This document shows, piece after piece, positions 23,095 to 31,415 of a stretch of DNA of 64,000 nucleotides. The notes beneath the pieces are model-generated. The model saw only the letters and a list, made by a program, of their open reading frames with translations. It made no database searches and was not told the DNA's origin. The DNA lies in assembly GCA_030530145.1 (NCBI GenBank), contig JAUMVN010000001.1, positions 1 through 64,000 of the forward strand, in the 5' to 3' direction. Position 1 is the first letter of the stretch. Every line of letters begins with the position of its first letter. The translations under genes and the position numbers were made by a program. The DNA comes from Coriobacteriia bacterium (GTDB lineage: Bacteria > Actinomycetota > Coriobacteriia > Coriobacteriales > Atopobiaceae).

Positions 23095-24906
23095 ATGGGC
23101 ATCCTGATCGGCCTCGACCACGTGGCCCACGAGTGGCCCAACAAGAAGGTCATCGACGACCTGACAATCGGCGTGCAGGAGGGCGAGCGCATCGGCGTCG
23201 TCGGCCGAAACGGCGACGGCAAGTCGACCCTGCTCGACATCGTCGGGCGCCTCGTGGAGCCCGACGCCGGCACCGTCACCTGGCGCGGGGGCATCCACGT
23301 GGGCATGCTCGGCCAGGCCGACGCGCTGCGCGACGACGACACCGTCTGCCGCGCGGTCGTCGGCGACGTCCCGGAATACGAGTGGGCGAGCGACCCGCGC
23401 GTTCGCGGCATCATCGACGAGCTCATAGGCGACCTCGACTGGCAGGGCCGGGTGGGCGAGCTCTCCGGCGGTCAGCGCCGCCGCTGCGACCTCGCGCGCC
23501 TGCTCGTGGGCACCTGGGACGTCATCCTCATGGACGAGCCCACGAACCACCTGGACATGCAGGCCATCCGCTGGCTCGCCGAGCACCTCAAGCGCCGCTG
23601 GCCTGCGGGCGAGGGCGCGCTTCTCGTCGTCACCCACGACCGATGGTTCCTCGACGAGGTCTGCGAGCACATGTGGGAGGTCCACGACCGCGAGGTCACG
23701 CCCTTCGAAGGCGGCTACTCGGCCTATATCCAGCAGCGCTGCGAGCGCGACCGCCAGGCGGCCGTCATGGAGGAGCGGCGCCAGAACACCCTGCGCAAGG
23801 AGCTCAACTGGCTCGCCCACGGCGCCAAGGCCCGCACGAGCAAGCCGAAGTTCCGCATCGACGCCGCCCGCGAGCTCATCGCCAACGACCCGCCGCTCCG
23901 AAACCCGCTCGAGCTCAAGCGCCTCGCCGTCTCGCGCCTGGGCAAGAAGGTCATCACGATGAAGGGCGTCTCCTACAGCTACCCCGGCGCCGATCAGCCG
24001 ACGGTCGAGGGCGTCGACTGGCTCATCGGCCCGGGCGACCGCTACGGCATCCTCGGCGCGAACGGAGCCGGCAAGTCGACGCTGCTGCGGCTCATGACGG
24101 GCAGGCTCGAGCCCACCGATGGCACCGTGGGCATCGGCGCCTCGGTCAAGTTCGGCTGGCTCTCGCAGCACCTCGACGCGCTCTCCGACAAGGAGGACTG
24201 GCGCATCCTCCAGATCCTCTCGCGCTATAAGCACAGCTATATGGTCGGCGGCAAGATGCTCAGCCCAACCCAGCTCTGCGAGCGACTCGGCTTCGAGCAG
24301 CGCGAGCTGCAGAGCTTCGTGTCCGACCTCTCGGGCGGCCAGCGCAGGCGCCTGGCCCTGCTGTGCGTCATCCTCGACGAGCCGAACGTCCTCGTCCTCG
24401 ACGAGCCGGGCAACGACCTGGACACCGACATGCTTGCCGTCCTCGAGGACCTGCTGGACTCCTGGCCGGGGACGCTCTTGGTAGTGAGCCACGACCGCTA
24501 CCTGATGGAGCGCGTCACCGACGACCAGTTCGCCCTTATCGGCGGCCATGTGCGCCACGTGCCCGGCGGCGTGGACGAGTACCTGCGGCTCGCCGAGGCG
24601 CAGGGCGAGGAGCCCCGGGCCCAGAAGCCAGCAGAGACCGGCCTGGCCGGGCAGCCCGCCCGCGACCCGGCGCCGGGCCTCACCAACGCCGAGCGGCGTG
24701 ACCTGAAGAAGCGCTACGACGCCGTCAGCCGGAGGCTCGAGAAGCTCGATCCGGAGCCCGACCGCCTGCGCGACGCCATGGGCAAGGTCGACCCTTCCAA
24801 CTACGCCGAGCTCATGGCCGCGCAGAAGGAGCTCGACGACTGCGTGGCCGAACAGGCCGCGCTCGAGGAGGAGTGGCTCGAGCTGGCCGATAGGCTCGGG
24901 CTCTAG
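23095..24906 (+). CDS. Uup-type ABC-F ATPase
   Basis: The 603-residue protein has two cassettes without membrane segments. Walker A motifs are GRNGDGKST and GANGAGKST, and signatures LSGGQRRRCDLA and LSGGQRRRLALL. The Walker B motifs are MDEPTNHLD and VLDEPGNDLD; the divergent second one is a Uup-subfamily trait. A C-terminal coiled coil (residues about 525-600) follows a Pro-rich linker. Uup acts on DNA branch structures or on ribosomes; its substrate is unsettled. The gene ends the long plus-strand run and is followed by a strong terminator. Confidence 0.85.
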   Translation: MGILIGLDHVAHEWPNKKVIDDLTIGVQEGERIGVVGRNGDGKSTLLDIVGRLVEPDAGTVTWRGGIHVGMLGQADALRDDDTVCRAVVGDVPEYEWASDPRVRGIIDELIGDLDWQGRVGELSGGQRRRCDLARLLVGTWDVILMDEPTNHLDMQAIRWLAEHLKRRWPAGEGALLVVTHDRWFLDEVCEHMWEVHDREVTPFEGGYSAYIQQRCERDRQAAVMEERRQNTLRKELNWLAHGAKARTSKPKFRIDAARELIANDPPLRNPLELKRLAVSRLGKKVITMKGVSYSYPGADQPTVEGVDWLIGPGDRYGILGANGAGKSTLLRLMTGRLEPTDGTVGIGASVKFGWLSQHLDALSDKEDWRILQILSRYKHSYMVGGKMLSPTQLCERLGFEQRELQSFVSDLSGGQRRRLALLCVILDEPNVLVLDEPGNDLDTDMLAVLEDLLDSWPGTLLVVSHDRYLMERVTDDQFALIGGHVRHVPGGVDEYLRLAEAQGEEPRAQKPAETGLAGQPARDPAPGLTNAERRDLKKRYDAVSRRLEKLDPEPDRLRDAMGKVDPSNYAELMAAQKELDDCVAEQAALEEEWLELADRLGL

Positions 24907-24919
24907 GGGCATTCCCGCT

Positions 24920-24966
24920 GCCTGCGCCCCCGCCGTCCTACCCGACGGCGGGGGCGCAGGCGTTTA
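24920..24966 (+). terminator. Strong intrinsic terminator
   Basis: A perfect 18-base stem (24920-24937 with 24944-24961) with a six-base loop CTACCC, followed by GTTTA. It closes the operon ending in the Uup-type gene. Confidence 0.85.
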
Positions 24967-25063
24967 CACACCGTCAATATCCTACCGTTCACAGCCTTTA
25001 CGCCCCCAATGAGCCGCAGGCAGGTAAGCATATTGGTCAACTGTTCCCATCGAGGGGAGTGGA

Positions 25064-26542
25064 ATGGCCGATTCTTCTTACGACGTCATCGTCATCGGGG
25101 CCGGGGTCTCCGGGTGCGCCGTCGCGCGCGAGCTCTCGCGGCTCGAGGTGGACGCCTGCGTCGTCGAGCGCGAGGAGGACGTCTGCTGCGGCACCTCCAA
25201 GGCGAACTCCGCGATCGTCCACGCAGGGTTCGACGCCCGCACGGGCTCGGCTATGGCGCGCCTGAACGTCGCCGGCGCGCGCATGATGCCCGGCCTGTGC
25301 GAGGAGCTGGGGGTCGACTTCAAGCAGGTCGGCTCCCTCGTCGTCTGCACGAGCGAGGAGTCCCGCCCGGGGCTGAGGGAGCTTCTCGACCGCGGCGCGG
25401 CGAACGGCGTCGAGGGCCTGCGGATCATCGAAAGGGCCGAGCTCCTCGAGCTCGAGCCGAACGTCTCCGACGAGGCCGTGGCCGCGCTCTGGGCGCCGAC
25501 CGCCGGCATCGTCAACCCCTTCCAGCTCACCGTTGCGCTCGCCGAGTGCGCGTGCGTGAACGGCGTCGAGTTCCGCTTCAACGAGAAGGTCGAGGACATC
25601 CGGCGCGCGCCCGAGGGCCGTTGGGCCGTGCGCACGGACAAGGGCGTCCTCGAGGCCCGCGTCGTGGTCAACGCGGCGGGCGTCTACGCGGACGAGCTCC
25701 ACAACATGGTCGCCGCGCCCGAGGACCGCATGGACATCGTGCCCCGGCGCGGACAGTACTACGTGCTCGACACCGCCGCCGACGGGTATGTGCGCCACAC
25801 CGTCTTCGCCCTTCCCACCAAGCTCGGCAAGGGCGTCCTCGTCACCCCGACGACCGCGGGCAACGTCCTCGTCGGCCCGACCGCCGAGGACATCGCGGAC
25901 AAGGAGGGCGTCGACACGACCGCCGAGGGCATCGCCGAGGTCCGCGCCAAGTCCGCCGTCACCATGAAGGACGTCCCCTTCCAGCACTGCGTCCGGACCT
26001 TCAGCGGCCTGCGCGCCCACCGGGCCGGCCATGACTTCGTCATCGGCGAGGTCGATGGCGCCCCCGGGTTCGTCGACTGCGCCGCCATCGAGTCCCCGGG
26101 CCTGAGCTCGGCCCCCGCCATCGGGAAGACGGTCGCCGACATCGTCTCTTCTCTCCTCGTCCACCCGGCGAAGAAGCCCTATTGGCAGGGTTCCAGGAAG
26201 CGCATCCCCGACGTCGAGCACATGAGCCTCGACGAATGGGCGGCCCTGATCCAGAGAAGGCCCGACTACGGGCGCGTCGTCTGCCGCTGCCGTCACGTCA
26301 CCGAGGGGCAGATCGTCGACGCCGTCCGCGCGCCCTTGGGGGCTCGCAGCCTCGACGCCGTCAAGCGCAGGACCGAGGCGGGCATGGGCCGTTGCCAGGC
26401 AGGCTTCTGCACGCCGAAGGTCATGGAGATCCTCGAGCGAGAGGTGGCCGGCCTCACCATGGCGGGCGTGACGAAGATGGGGTCCGGCTCCGAGGTCGTC
26501 GTCGGGCATACCCGGCAGGTCGGAAGGGGTGAGGCGCAATGA
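25064..26542 (+). CDS. GlpA-like FAD-dependent oxidoreductase with BFD-type [2Fe-2S] domain
   Basis: The 492-residue protein has an N-terminal FAD-binding DAO fold (VIGAGVSGCAVARELS, then GTSKANSAIVHAG) and a C-terminal BFD-like domain with four cysteines (VCRCRHVTEG, and CQAGFCTPKV). It resembles anaerobic glycerol-3-phosphate dehydrogenase subunit A and L-2-hydroxyglutarate oxidases. With the next two genes it makes the trio often found with glycerol genes in anaerobes, predicted to oxidise glycerol-3-phosphate. ATG 25064 is preceded by GAGGGGAGTGGA. The stop overlaps the next ATG by four bases. Confidence 0.82.
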   Translation: MADSSYDVIVIGAGVSGCAVARELSRLEVDACVVEREEDVCCGTSKANSAIVHAGFDARTGSAMARLNVAGARMMPGLCEELGVDFKQVGSLVVCTSEESRPGLRELLDRGAANGVEGLRIIERAELLELEPNVSDEAVAALWAPTAGIVNPFQLTVALAECACVNGVEFRFNEKVEDIRRAPEGRWAVRTDKGVLEARVVVNAAGVYADELHNMVAAPEDRMDIVPRRGQYYVLDTAADGYVRHTVFALPTKLGKGVLVTPTTAGNVLVGPTAEDIADKEGVDTTAEGIAEVRAKSAVTMKDVPFQHCVRTFSGLRAHRAGHDFVIGEVDGAPGFVDCAAIESPGLSSAPAIGKTVADIVSSLLVHPAKKPYWQGSRKRIPDVEHMSLDEWAALIQRRPDYGRVVCRCRHVTEGQIVDAVRAPLGARSLDAVKRRTEAGMGRCQAGFCTPKVMEILEREVAGLTMAGVTKMGSGSEVVVGHTRQVGRGEAQ

Positions 26543-27804
26543 GCGTCGACTACGACGTCGTGGTCATCGGCGGCGGGCCCGCGGGCCTCTCGGCGGCAGC
26601 CGCTGCGCGCGCGAACGGGGCCGGGCGCGTCCTCGTCATAGAGCGGGACGACGAGCTCGGGGGCATCCTCAACCAGTGCATCCACAACGGATTCGGCCTC
26701 ATCACCTTCAAAGAGGGGCTCACGGGTCCCGAGTACGCCGCCCGCTACGAGGAGCTCGCCCGCCAGGCGGGGGTCGAGTTCAAGCTCGGCGCCATGGTCG
26801 TGGATGTCTCGGCGGGGCGGGTCGTCACCTGCGTCTCGGGTGAGCACGGTATGGAGCGCCTCTCGGCGGGGGCCGTCGTGCTCGCCATGGGCTGCCGCGA
26901 GCGCCCGGCCGGCGCGCTCGCCGTCCCCGGGTTCCGACCCGCGGGCGTCTACACCGCCGGCACCGCGCAGCGCCTGGTCAACATCGAGGGCCTCATGCCC
27001 GGCCGGGAGGTCGTCATCCTCGGCTCCGGCGACATCGGCCTCATCATGGCGCGCCGCATGACGCTCGAGGGGGCCCATGTGGCCTGCGTGGCCGAGCTCA
27101 TGCCGTACTCCGGCGGCCTCAAGCGCAACATCGTGCAGTGCCTCGAGGACTTCGGCATCCCGCTGCTTCTCAGCCACACCGTGACGCGGATCGAGGGCGA
27201 GAAGCGCGTCGAGGCGGTCACGCTCTCCGAGGTCGACGGGCGCGGCAGGCCCGTCCCCGGCACGGAGGTCACCTATCCCTGCGACACGCTCCTCCTGTCG
27301 GTCGGGCTTCTCCCCGAGAACGAGCTCTCCCGCGCCGCCGGGGTCGAGCTCTCCGGCGTCACGCGCGGCCCGGTCGTCGACGAGTCGCTCGAGACGAGCG
27401 TCCCCGGCGTCTTCGCCTGCGGCAACGTGCTGCATGTCCACGACCTCGTCGACTACGTGACCCAGGAGGCGTCCATCGCCGGAGAGCGGGCGGCGCGCTT
27501 TGCCAAAGGCGAGGAGGCAGAGCACGCGCGGCGCGTCGGAATCGTGGGCACGGGCGGCGTCCGCTACACCGTGCCGCAATCGGTCGACCCCGGCCGCATG
27601 CCCGAGAAGCTCACGGTGAGGTTCCGGGTATCGGGCGTCTACGAGAACCGCGCCGTCGAAGTCCGGGCAGGGGAGAAGAGGCTCGTGCGCAAGAGGCGCC
27701 CCATCCTCGTCCCCGGCGAGATGGAGGAGTTCGTCCTTCGCAGGGATGACCTCGAGGCGTGCGGGGACGTGCCGGAGATCGTCGTATCCCTCGAGGAGGC
27801 ATGA
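26539..27804 (+). CDS. FAD/NAD(P)-binding oxidoreductase, GlpB-like partner
   Basis: The 421-residue flavoprotein has two nucleotide-binding motifs (VIGGGPAGLSAAAAA near residue 10 and VILGSGDIGLIMARRM near 155) and the C-terminal FAD motif VPGVFACGNVLHVHDLVDYV. ELGGILNQCIHNGFG is characteristic of the family paired with GlpA-like proteins. It likely passes electrons from the flavin dehydrogenase to NAD(P) or another acceptor. It is coupled by four-base overlaps to both neighbours. Confidence 0.82.
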   Translation: MSVDYDVVVIGGGPAGLSAAAAARANGAGRVLVIERDDELGGILNQCIHNGFGLITFKEGLTGPEYAARYEELARQAGVEFKLGAMVVDVSAGRVVTCVSGEHGMERLSAGAVVLAMGCRERPAGALAVPGFRPAGVYTAGTAQRLVNIEGLMPGREVVILGSGDIGLIMARRMTLEGAHVACVAELMPYSGGLKRNIVQCLEDFGIPLLLSHTVTRIEGEKRVEAVTLSEVDGRGRPVPGTEVTYPCDTLLLSVGLLPENELSRAAGVELSGVTRGPVVDESLETSVPGVFACGNVLHVHDLVDYVTQEASIAGERAARFAKGEEAEHARRVGIVGTGGVRYTVPQSVDPGRMPEKLTVRFRVSGVYENRAVEVRAGEKRLVRKRRPILVPGEMEEFVLRRDDLEACGDVPEIVVSLEEA

Positions 27805-28181
27805 TGGGCGAGCACACGAACACGCGGCACCTCACCTGCATACGGTGCCCGAGGGGATGCCAGCTCACAGTCGAGCTCGCCGACGACGGCTCGATCGCGG
27901 CCGTCTCGGGCAACTCCTGCAAGCGGGGCGAGACGTACGCCATAGCCGAGGTCACCTCTCCCGTCAGGACCGTGACGACCACGGTCGCCGTGGAAGGAAG
28001 CGCCGAGCGGAAGCTCGTCTCCGTGAAGACGGTCCCCGAGGTGCCGAAGGCCGCGGTGCTCGACGTCATGGCCGAGGCGATGACCGTGGTCGCGCGCGCC
28101 CCGGTGCGCATCGGCGACGTGCTCAGGAAAGACATCGCAGGTACCGGGTCGGACCTCGTGGCCACGAAGGCCGCTCGCTGA
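27804..28181 (+). CDS. DUF1667 cysteine-motif protein, third gene of GlpA-like operon
   Basis: The 125-residue protein begins with CIRCPRGCQL and has a further Cys in GNSCKRGETYA, four cysteines suited to an Fe-S cluster. The rest matches the DUF1667 pattern (EVTSPVRTVTTTV, then VPVKT-like VSVKTVPEVPKA). DUF1667 proteins nearly always accompany the two flavoproteins above. Two adjacent ATGs (27801 and 27804) are possible; the second is better spaced from AGGAGG at 27794. I infer a small electron-carrier subunit in place of GlpC. Confidence 0.8.
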   Translation: MGEHTNTRHLTCIRCPRGCQLTVELADDGSIAAVSGNSCKRGETYAIAEVTSPVRTVTTTVAVEGSAERKLVSVKTVPEVPKAAVLDVMAEAMTVVARAPVRIGDVLRKDIAGTGSDLVATKAAR

Positions 28182-28252
28182 GGCCGCGCGCCGGTCAACA
28201 TCGGAGCATCGCCGTGATCGGACGCGGCGGAATCCCCGCTTCACCAACACTC

Positions 28253-28354
28253 GCGTTGCAAAAACCGGGCTGATGGCAAGAAATTCCTGCCATCAGCCCG
28301 GTTTCCGCAACGCGGAGGCCCGTTTCTCTGCCATCAGCCCGGTTTCCGCAACGC
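28253..28354. repeat. Intergenic fold-back repeat module 3
   Basis: A 26-base arm (28253-28278) is inverted at 28288-28313, with 24 of 26 positions matching and a nine-base loop. The second arm is repeated exactly at 28329-28354. The unit contains CCATCAGCCCGGTTTCCGCA. The first arm could pair with either later copy. It lies between the converging DUF1667 and EIIB genes, upstream of the EIIB terminator on the minus strand. Confidence 0.8.
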
Positions 28355-28398
28355 ACTTCGACCGCCAGACGCGCCAAGGGAAACCTGGCGCGGACGAA

Positions 28399-28435
28399 AA
28401 TAGAGGGGCGAGGGACCATGTCCCCCGCCCCTCTC
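28399..28435 (-). terminator. Terminator of the EIIB gene
   Basis: On the minus strand GAGAGGGGCG pairs with CGCCCCTCT through a partly paired middle with an ATG loop, followed by ATTTTCG. It lies 23 bases after the EIIB stop. Confidence 0.7.
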
Positions 28436-28457
28436 GCTGAATGAGCTCGCCCAGGCC

Positions 28458-28778
28458 TTAGAGCAGCTTCTGGAAGGCATCGCCGACGTACTGGGCCTTC
28501 TCGGTGCCGAGGACGATGTGGACGCCGCCCTCCTCATCCTCGGGCTTCACGACGCCGATGGCGCCGGCCTTCATGCAGGCGTCGTAGTCTACTTTCGAGG
28601 TGTCCTTCAGGACGAGGCGCAGGCGCGTGGCGCAGTTGGTGGCCGAGACCACGTTATCGGGGCCGCCGACCGCGTCCATGATCTTGCCCGCAATGGACGA
28701 GACCTGCACCACGCGCTTGATGACCTCGTCGTCGCCGTTCTTGAAGGCGTCCGCGATGCGCTCGAATATGGTTGCCAT
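28458..28778 (-). CDS. Stand-alone PTS EIIB domain, glucose family
   Basis: The 106-residue protein is a single EIIB domain. The phosphorylatable cysteine is C49 in SATNCATRLRLVLKD, the signature of the glucose/N-acetylglucosamine/sucrose family. These domains pass phosphate from EIIA to the sugar during import and are usually fused to EIIC. Here no EIIC or EIIA lies nearby. A glutamate-rich C-terminal half resembles the usual fold, ending in VGDAFQKLL. ATG 28778 has GGAGG at good spacing, and the gene has its own terminator, so it is a monocistronic orphan. Confidence 0.85.
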   Translation of the reverse strand: MATIFERIADAFKNGDDEVIKRVVQVSSIAGKIMDAVGGPDNVVSATNCATRLRLVLKDTSKVDYDACMKAGAIGVVKPEDEEGGVHIVLGTEKAQYVGDAFQKLL

Positions 28779-28905
28779 GCCAAAACCTCCCACTTGTCTG
28801 TTTACACCGGATACCCAGCATGGTAGCCAAGAAGCCATATAAACGTTTGCTAAACACCGCCGAACGGTAATCGAGGCCCCGCAAAACTTTTCTTTAGAAT
28901 CTCGC

Positions 28906-28934
28906 TTGCATTCGCCTGCCCATGCTGGTAGATT
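28906..28934 (+). promoter_or_regulatory. Promoter of tRNA-Pro
   Basis: TTGCAT (28906-28911) and TAGATT (28929-28934) are 17 bases apart, followed by ATTTTCTCGCGCGAAG, the same leader as at the tRNA-Val/Ala promoter. The rest of the 28779-28963 gap holds the unassigned promoter of EIIB. Confidence 0.65.
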
Positions 28935-28963
28935 ATTTTCTCGCGCGAAGGCGCGAACATATT

Positions 28964-29040
<77 letters not shown>

Positions 29041-29049
29041 GGAATTTCA

Positions 29050-29080
29050 AAGGCCAGGAACTCAAGTTCCTGGCCTTTTT
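29050..29080 (+). terminator. Terminator of tRNA-Pro
   Basis: AAGGCCAGGAACT pairs perfectly with AGTTCCTGGCCTT and runs into TTTTT, ten bases after the tRNA. Confidence 0.88.
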
Positions 29081-29098
29081 CCGAATGAAAGGGGCCTC

Positions 29099-29425
29099 AT
29101 GGCGGAGAGCTCGTTCTTCTCGCGCGCGTACGACGTCGTCCGGCAGATACCGGAGGGAAAGGTCGCCTCCTACGGGCAGGTCGCGCGGCTCATGGGCGAG
29201 CCCCGACGCGCGCGCTACGTCGGCTACGCCATGCACGCGAGTCCCGGCATGGAGGGCGGCGTCCCCTGCCATCGCGTGGTCTTCAAGGACGGCCGCCTCG
29301 CCGGCGGCTACGCCTTTGGCGGCCCGGGCGTCCAGCGCTCGCTCCTCGAGGGGGAGGGCGTCGGCTTCCTTGCGGACGGAAGGGTCGATATGGCGCGCTT
29401 CTGCTGGGAGGCGCTGACCGACTAA
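29099..29425 (+). CDS. MGMT-family DNA-binding domain protein
   Basis: The 108-residue protein is a single methyltransferase DNA-binding domain: IPEGKVASYGQVARLMG is the winged-helix part and PCHRVV carries the active-site-type cysteine (C57). Alkyltransferase-like proteins have Trp at that position, so a methyl-accepting cysteine is kept, but the N-terminal domain of Ada/Ogt enzymes is absent. It may repair or only recognise O6-alkylguanine. ATG 29099 follows AAAGGGG. Its stop lies one base from the stop of the opposing radical SAM gene. Confidence 0.8.
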   Translation: MAESSFFSRAYDVVRQIPEGKVASYGQVARLMGEPRRARYVGYAMHASPGMEGGVPCHRVVFKDGRLAGGYAFGGPGVQRSLLEGEGVGFLADGRVDMARFCWEALTD

Positions 29426-29426
29426 C

Positions 29427-30203
29427 TTAATAGGAGACCTGGCAGGGGATGCCCAGCGCGCGCACGCGGCCCGCGATGCCGTCGAGGACCTCCGCCGGCG
29501 CCTTCTCGAGGCCGGCCGCGGGCGTCTCGCGCGCGACGGTGTAGATGGTGACGGCGCCGGGACGGATGCGGCGCAGCGCGTCGAGCCAGGGCCCGACGTA
29601 CTTATCGCCGGTGTTGTCCACGTCGCGGCCCTCATACGACCCGCGCAGAAAGATCGTCTGCACAATCACATGGCCCTCAAAGGCGGCGAAGGCCTCCACC
29701 TGCTTCTCCACGTCATAAGGGCCGCACGGCCGGTCGAGAAGCTCGATGTAGTCGGCGTCGACGGTGTCGAGCTTCAGGATGTTGTCGTCCACGAGCATCA
29801 GCGCCTCGCGGACCTCGGGCCTGTCCGCGAAGGTCCCGTTGGAGAGAACCGCGATCTTCGCCTTCGGCGCGAGCTCGTCGCGCAGCGCGACCGCGCGCCG
29901 GATGGCTTCCGGGAACCCCGGCGCGGCCGTCGGCTCGCCGTTGCCCGCGAAGGTTATCACGTCGGGGAGCTCGCCTTCGAGCGTCATCTCCCTGAGCTTC
30001 TCCCCGAGCGCGGCGGCCACCGTCTCGGCGGAGTTGTGGGGCTCCCCGCAGACGCGGTCAGCGTTGAAGCCGTTCTCGCAGTACAGGCAGTCGAAGGTGC
30101 AGATCTTGCCCGACGCCGGCATCATGTTCACGCCGAGCGAGACGCCGAGCCGCCGGCTCCTTACCGGGCCGAAGACCGGGCTTGCGTTCAGGAACGTCGA
30201 CAT
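29427..30203 (-). CDS. Radical SAM protein
   Basis: The 258-residue protein has the cluster motif CTFDCLYC (CX3CX2C) near residue 35, then GNGEPT and a SAM-binding barrel. The N-terminal FGPVRSRRLGVSLGVNMMP is typical of the small COG0731-like radical SAM proteins often annotated as wyosine-related or as activating enzymes; the substrate is unknown. ATG 30203 is preceded by GAGAGGAGAG. It is divergent from serC and converges on the MGMT-like gene. Confidence 0.8.
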   Translation of the reverse strand: MSTFLNASPVFGPVRSRRLGVSLGVNMMPASGKICTFDCLYCENGFNADRVCGEPHNSAETVAAALGEKLREMTLEGELPDVITFAGNGEPTAAPGFPEAIRRAVALRDELAPKAKIAVLSNGTFADRPEVREALMLVDDNILKLDTVDADYIELLDRPCGPYDVEKQVEAFAAFEGHVIVQTIFLRGSYEGRDVDNTGDKYVGPWLDALRRIRPGAVTIYTVARETPAAGLEKAPAEVLDGIAGRVRALGIPCQVSY

Positions 30204-30291
30204 GTTTCTCTCCTCTCGGTTACGTCCAAAACCATACCGCAAACGGCGCGTGTAAGATAAGCCCTGCAAACAAGCGATGATTGGGGGAATC

Positions 30292-31374
30292 GTGTCCCGC
30301 GTCTATAACTTCTCCGCCGGCCCTGCCGTGCTCCCTGAGGAAGTGCTCGAGAAGGCCGCGGCCAATATGCTCGACTACAACGGCTGCGGCATGTCCGTCA
30401 TGGAGATGAGCCACCGCTCGCCCGAGTTCCAGTCCATCCTCGACGAGGCCGAGGCGGACCTGCGCGACCTCATGGGCATCCCCGACGACTACGAGGTGCT
30501 CTTCCTACAGGGCGGCGACTCGCTGCTCTTCTCGACCGTCTTCATGAACCTCGCGACGAACGGCAAGGCCGACTACGTCGTGACGGGCAACTGGTCGAAG
30601 AAGGCCTTCGAGCAGGCGCAGATCCTCGGAGACGCCAAGCTCCTCGCGAGCTCGGCCGACAAGAACTTCTCTTATGTGCCCGACGTCTCCTCGCTCGACG
30701 TGCGCGAGGACGCGAGCTTCGTCTACATCTGCCAGAACGAGACGATCACCGGCACGCGCTACCCCGAGCTCCCGGACACCAAGGGGCACGTGCTCGTCTC
30801 CGACCAGTCGTCGATGTTCCTCTCCGAGCCCGTCGACGTCGCCCGCTACGGCCTCATCCACGCCGGTGTCCAGAAGAATGTGGGCCCCGCCGGCGTCCAG
30901 ATCGTCATCGTGCGCAAGGACCTCATCCCCGACGACCTCCCCGGCGTGCCCACGATGCTGCGCTTCCGCACGCACGCGGACGCGGGATCGCTCTACGACA
31001 CGCCGAACTGCTGGGGCATCTACGTCTGCGGCCTTGTCTTCAAGTGGATCAAGGGCCTGGGCGGGCTCGAGGCCATGGCCCAGAGGAACCGCGCGAAGGC
31101 GCAGCTCCTCTACGACTACCTCGACGCCTCCGAGCTCTTCTCGTCCAATGTGGCGCCGAGGGACCGCTCGATCATGAACGTCCCCTTCGCCACCGGCGAT
31201 AAGGACCTCGACGCCGAGTTCGTGGCCGAAGCCAAGGGCGCCCGACTCATCAACCTCAAGGGCCATCGTCTCGTGGGCGGCATGCGCGCGAGCATCTTCA
31301 ACGCGATGCCGCCGGAGGGCGTCGAGGCGCTCGTCGGCTTCATGGAGCGCTTCGAGCGCTCCCACCGCGCCTAG
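30292..31374 (+). CDS. serC: Phosphoserine aminotransferase
   Basis: The 360-residue PLP enzyme converts 3-phosphohydroxypyruvate to phosphoserine. The start RVYNFSAGPAVLPEEVLEKA and the PLP lysine K195 in HAGVQKNVGPAG are diagnostic. The GTG at 30292 is preferred to ATG 30277 because GGGGGAA sits just before it and the protein then has the standard N-terminus. The serA and serB genes are not adjacent. Confidence 0.93.
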   Translation: MSRVYNFSAGPAVLPEEVLEKAAANMLDYNGCGMSVMEMSHRSPEFQSILDEAEADLRDLMGIPDDYEVLFLQGGDSLLFSTVFMNLATNGKADYVVTGNWSKKAFEQAQILGDAKLLASSADKNFSYVPDVSSLDVREDASFVYICQNETITGTRYPELPDTKGHVLVSDQSSMFLSEPVDVARYGLIHAGVQKNVGPAGVQIVIVRKDLIPDDLPGVPTMLRFRTHADAGSLYDTPNCWGIYVCGLVFKWIKGLGGLEAMAQRNRAKAQLLYDYLDASELFSSNVAPRDRSIMNVPFATGDKDLDAEFVAEAKGARLINLKGHRLVGGMRASIFNAMPPEGVEALVGFMERFERSHRA

Positions 31375-31415
31375 CGGCGAGACACGACCAGAAAGACAAC
31401 CCCCCAAGGAGCCCC

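Noticed and set aside
29099-29425. Alkyltransferase-like protein (ATL)
   Set aside because: ATLs have Trp in place of the active cysteine; this protein keeps PCHRV.
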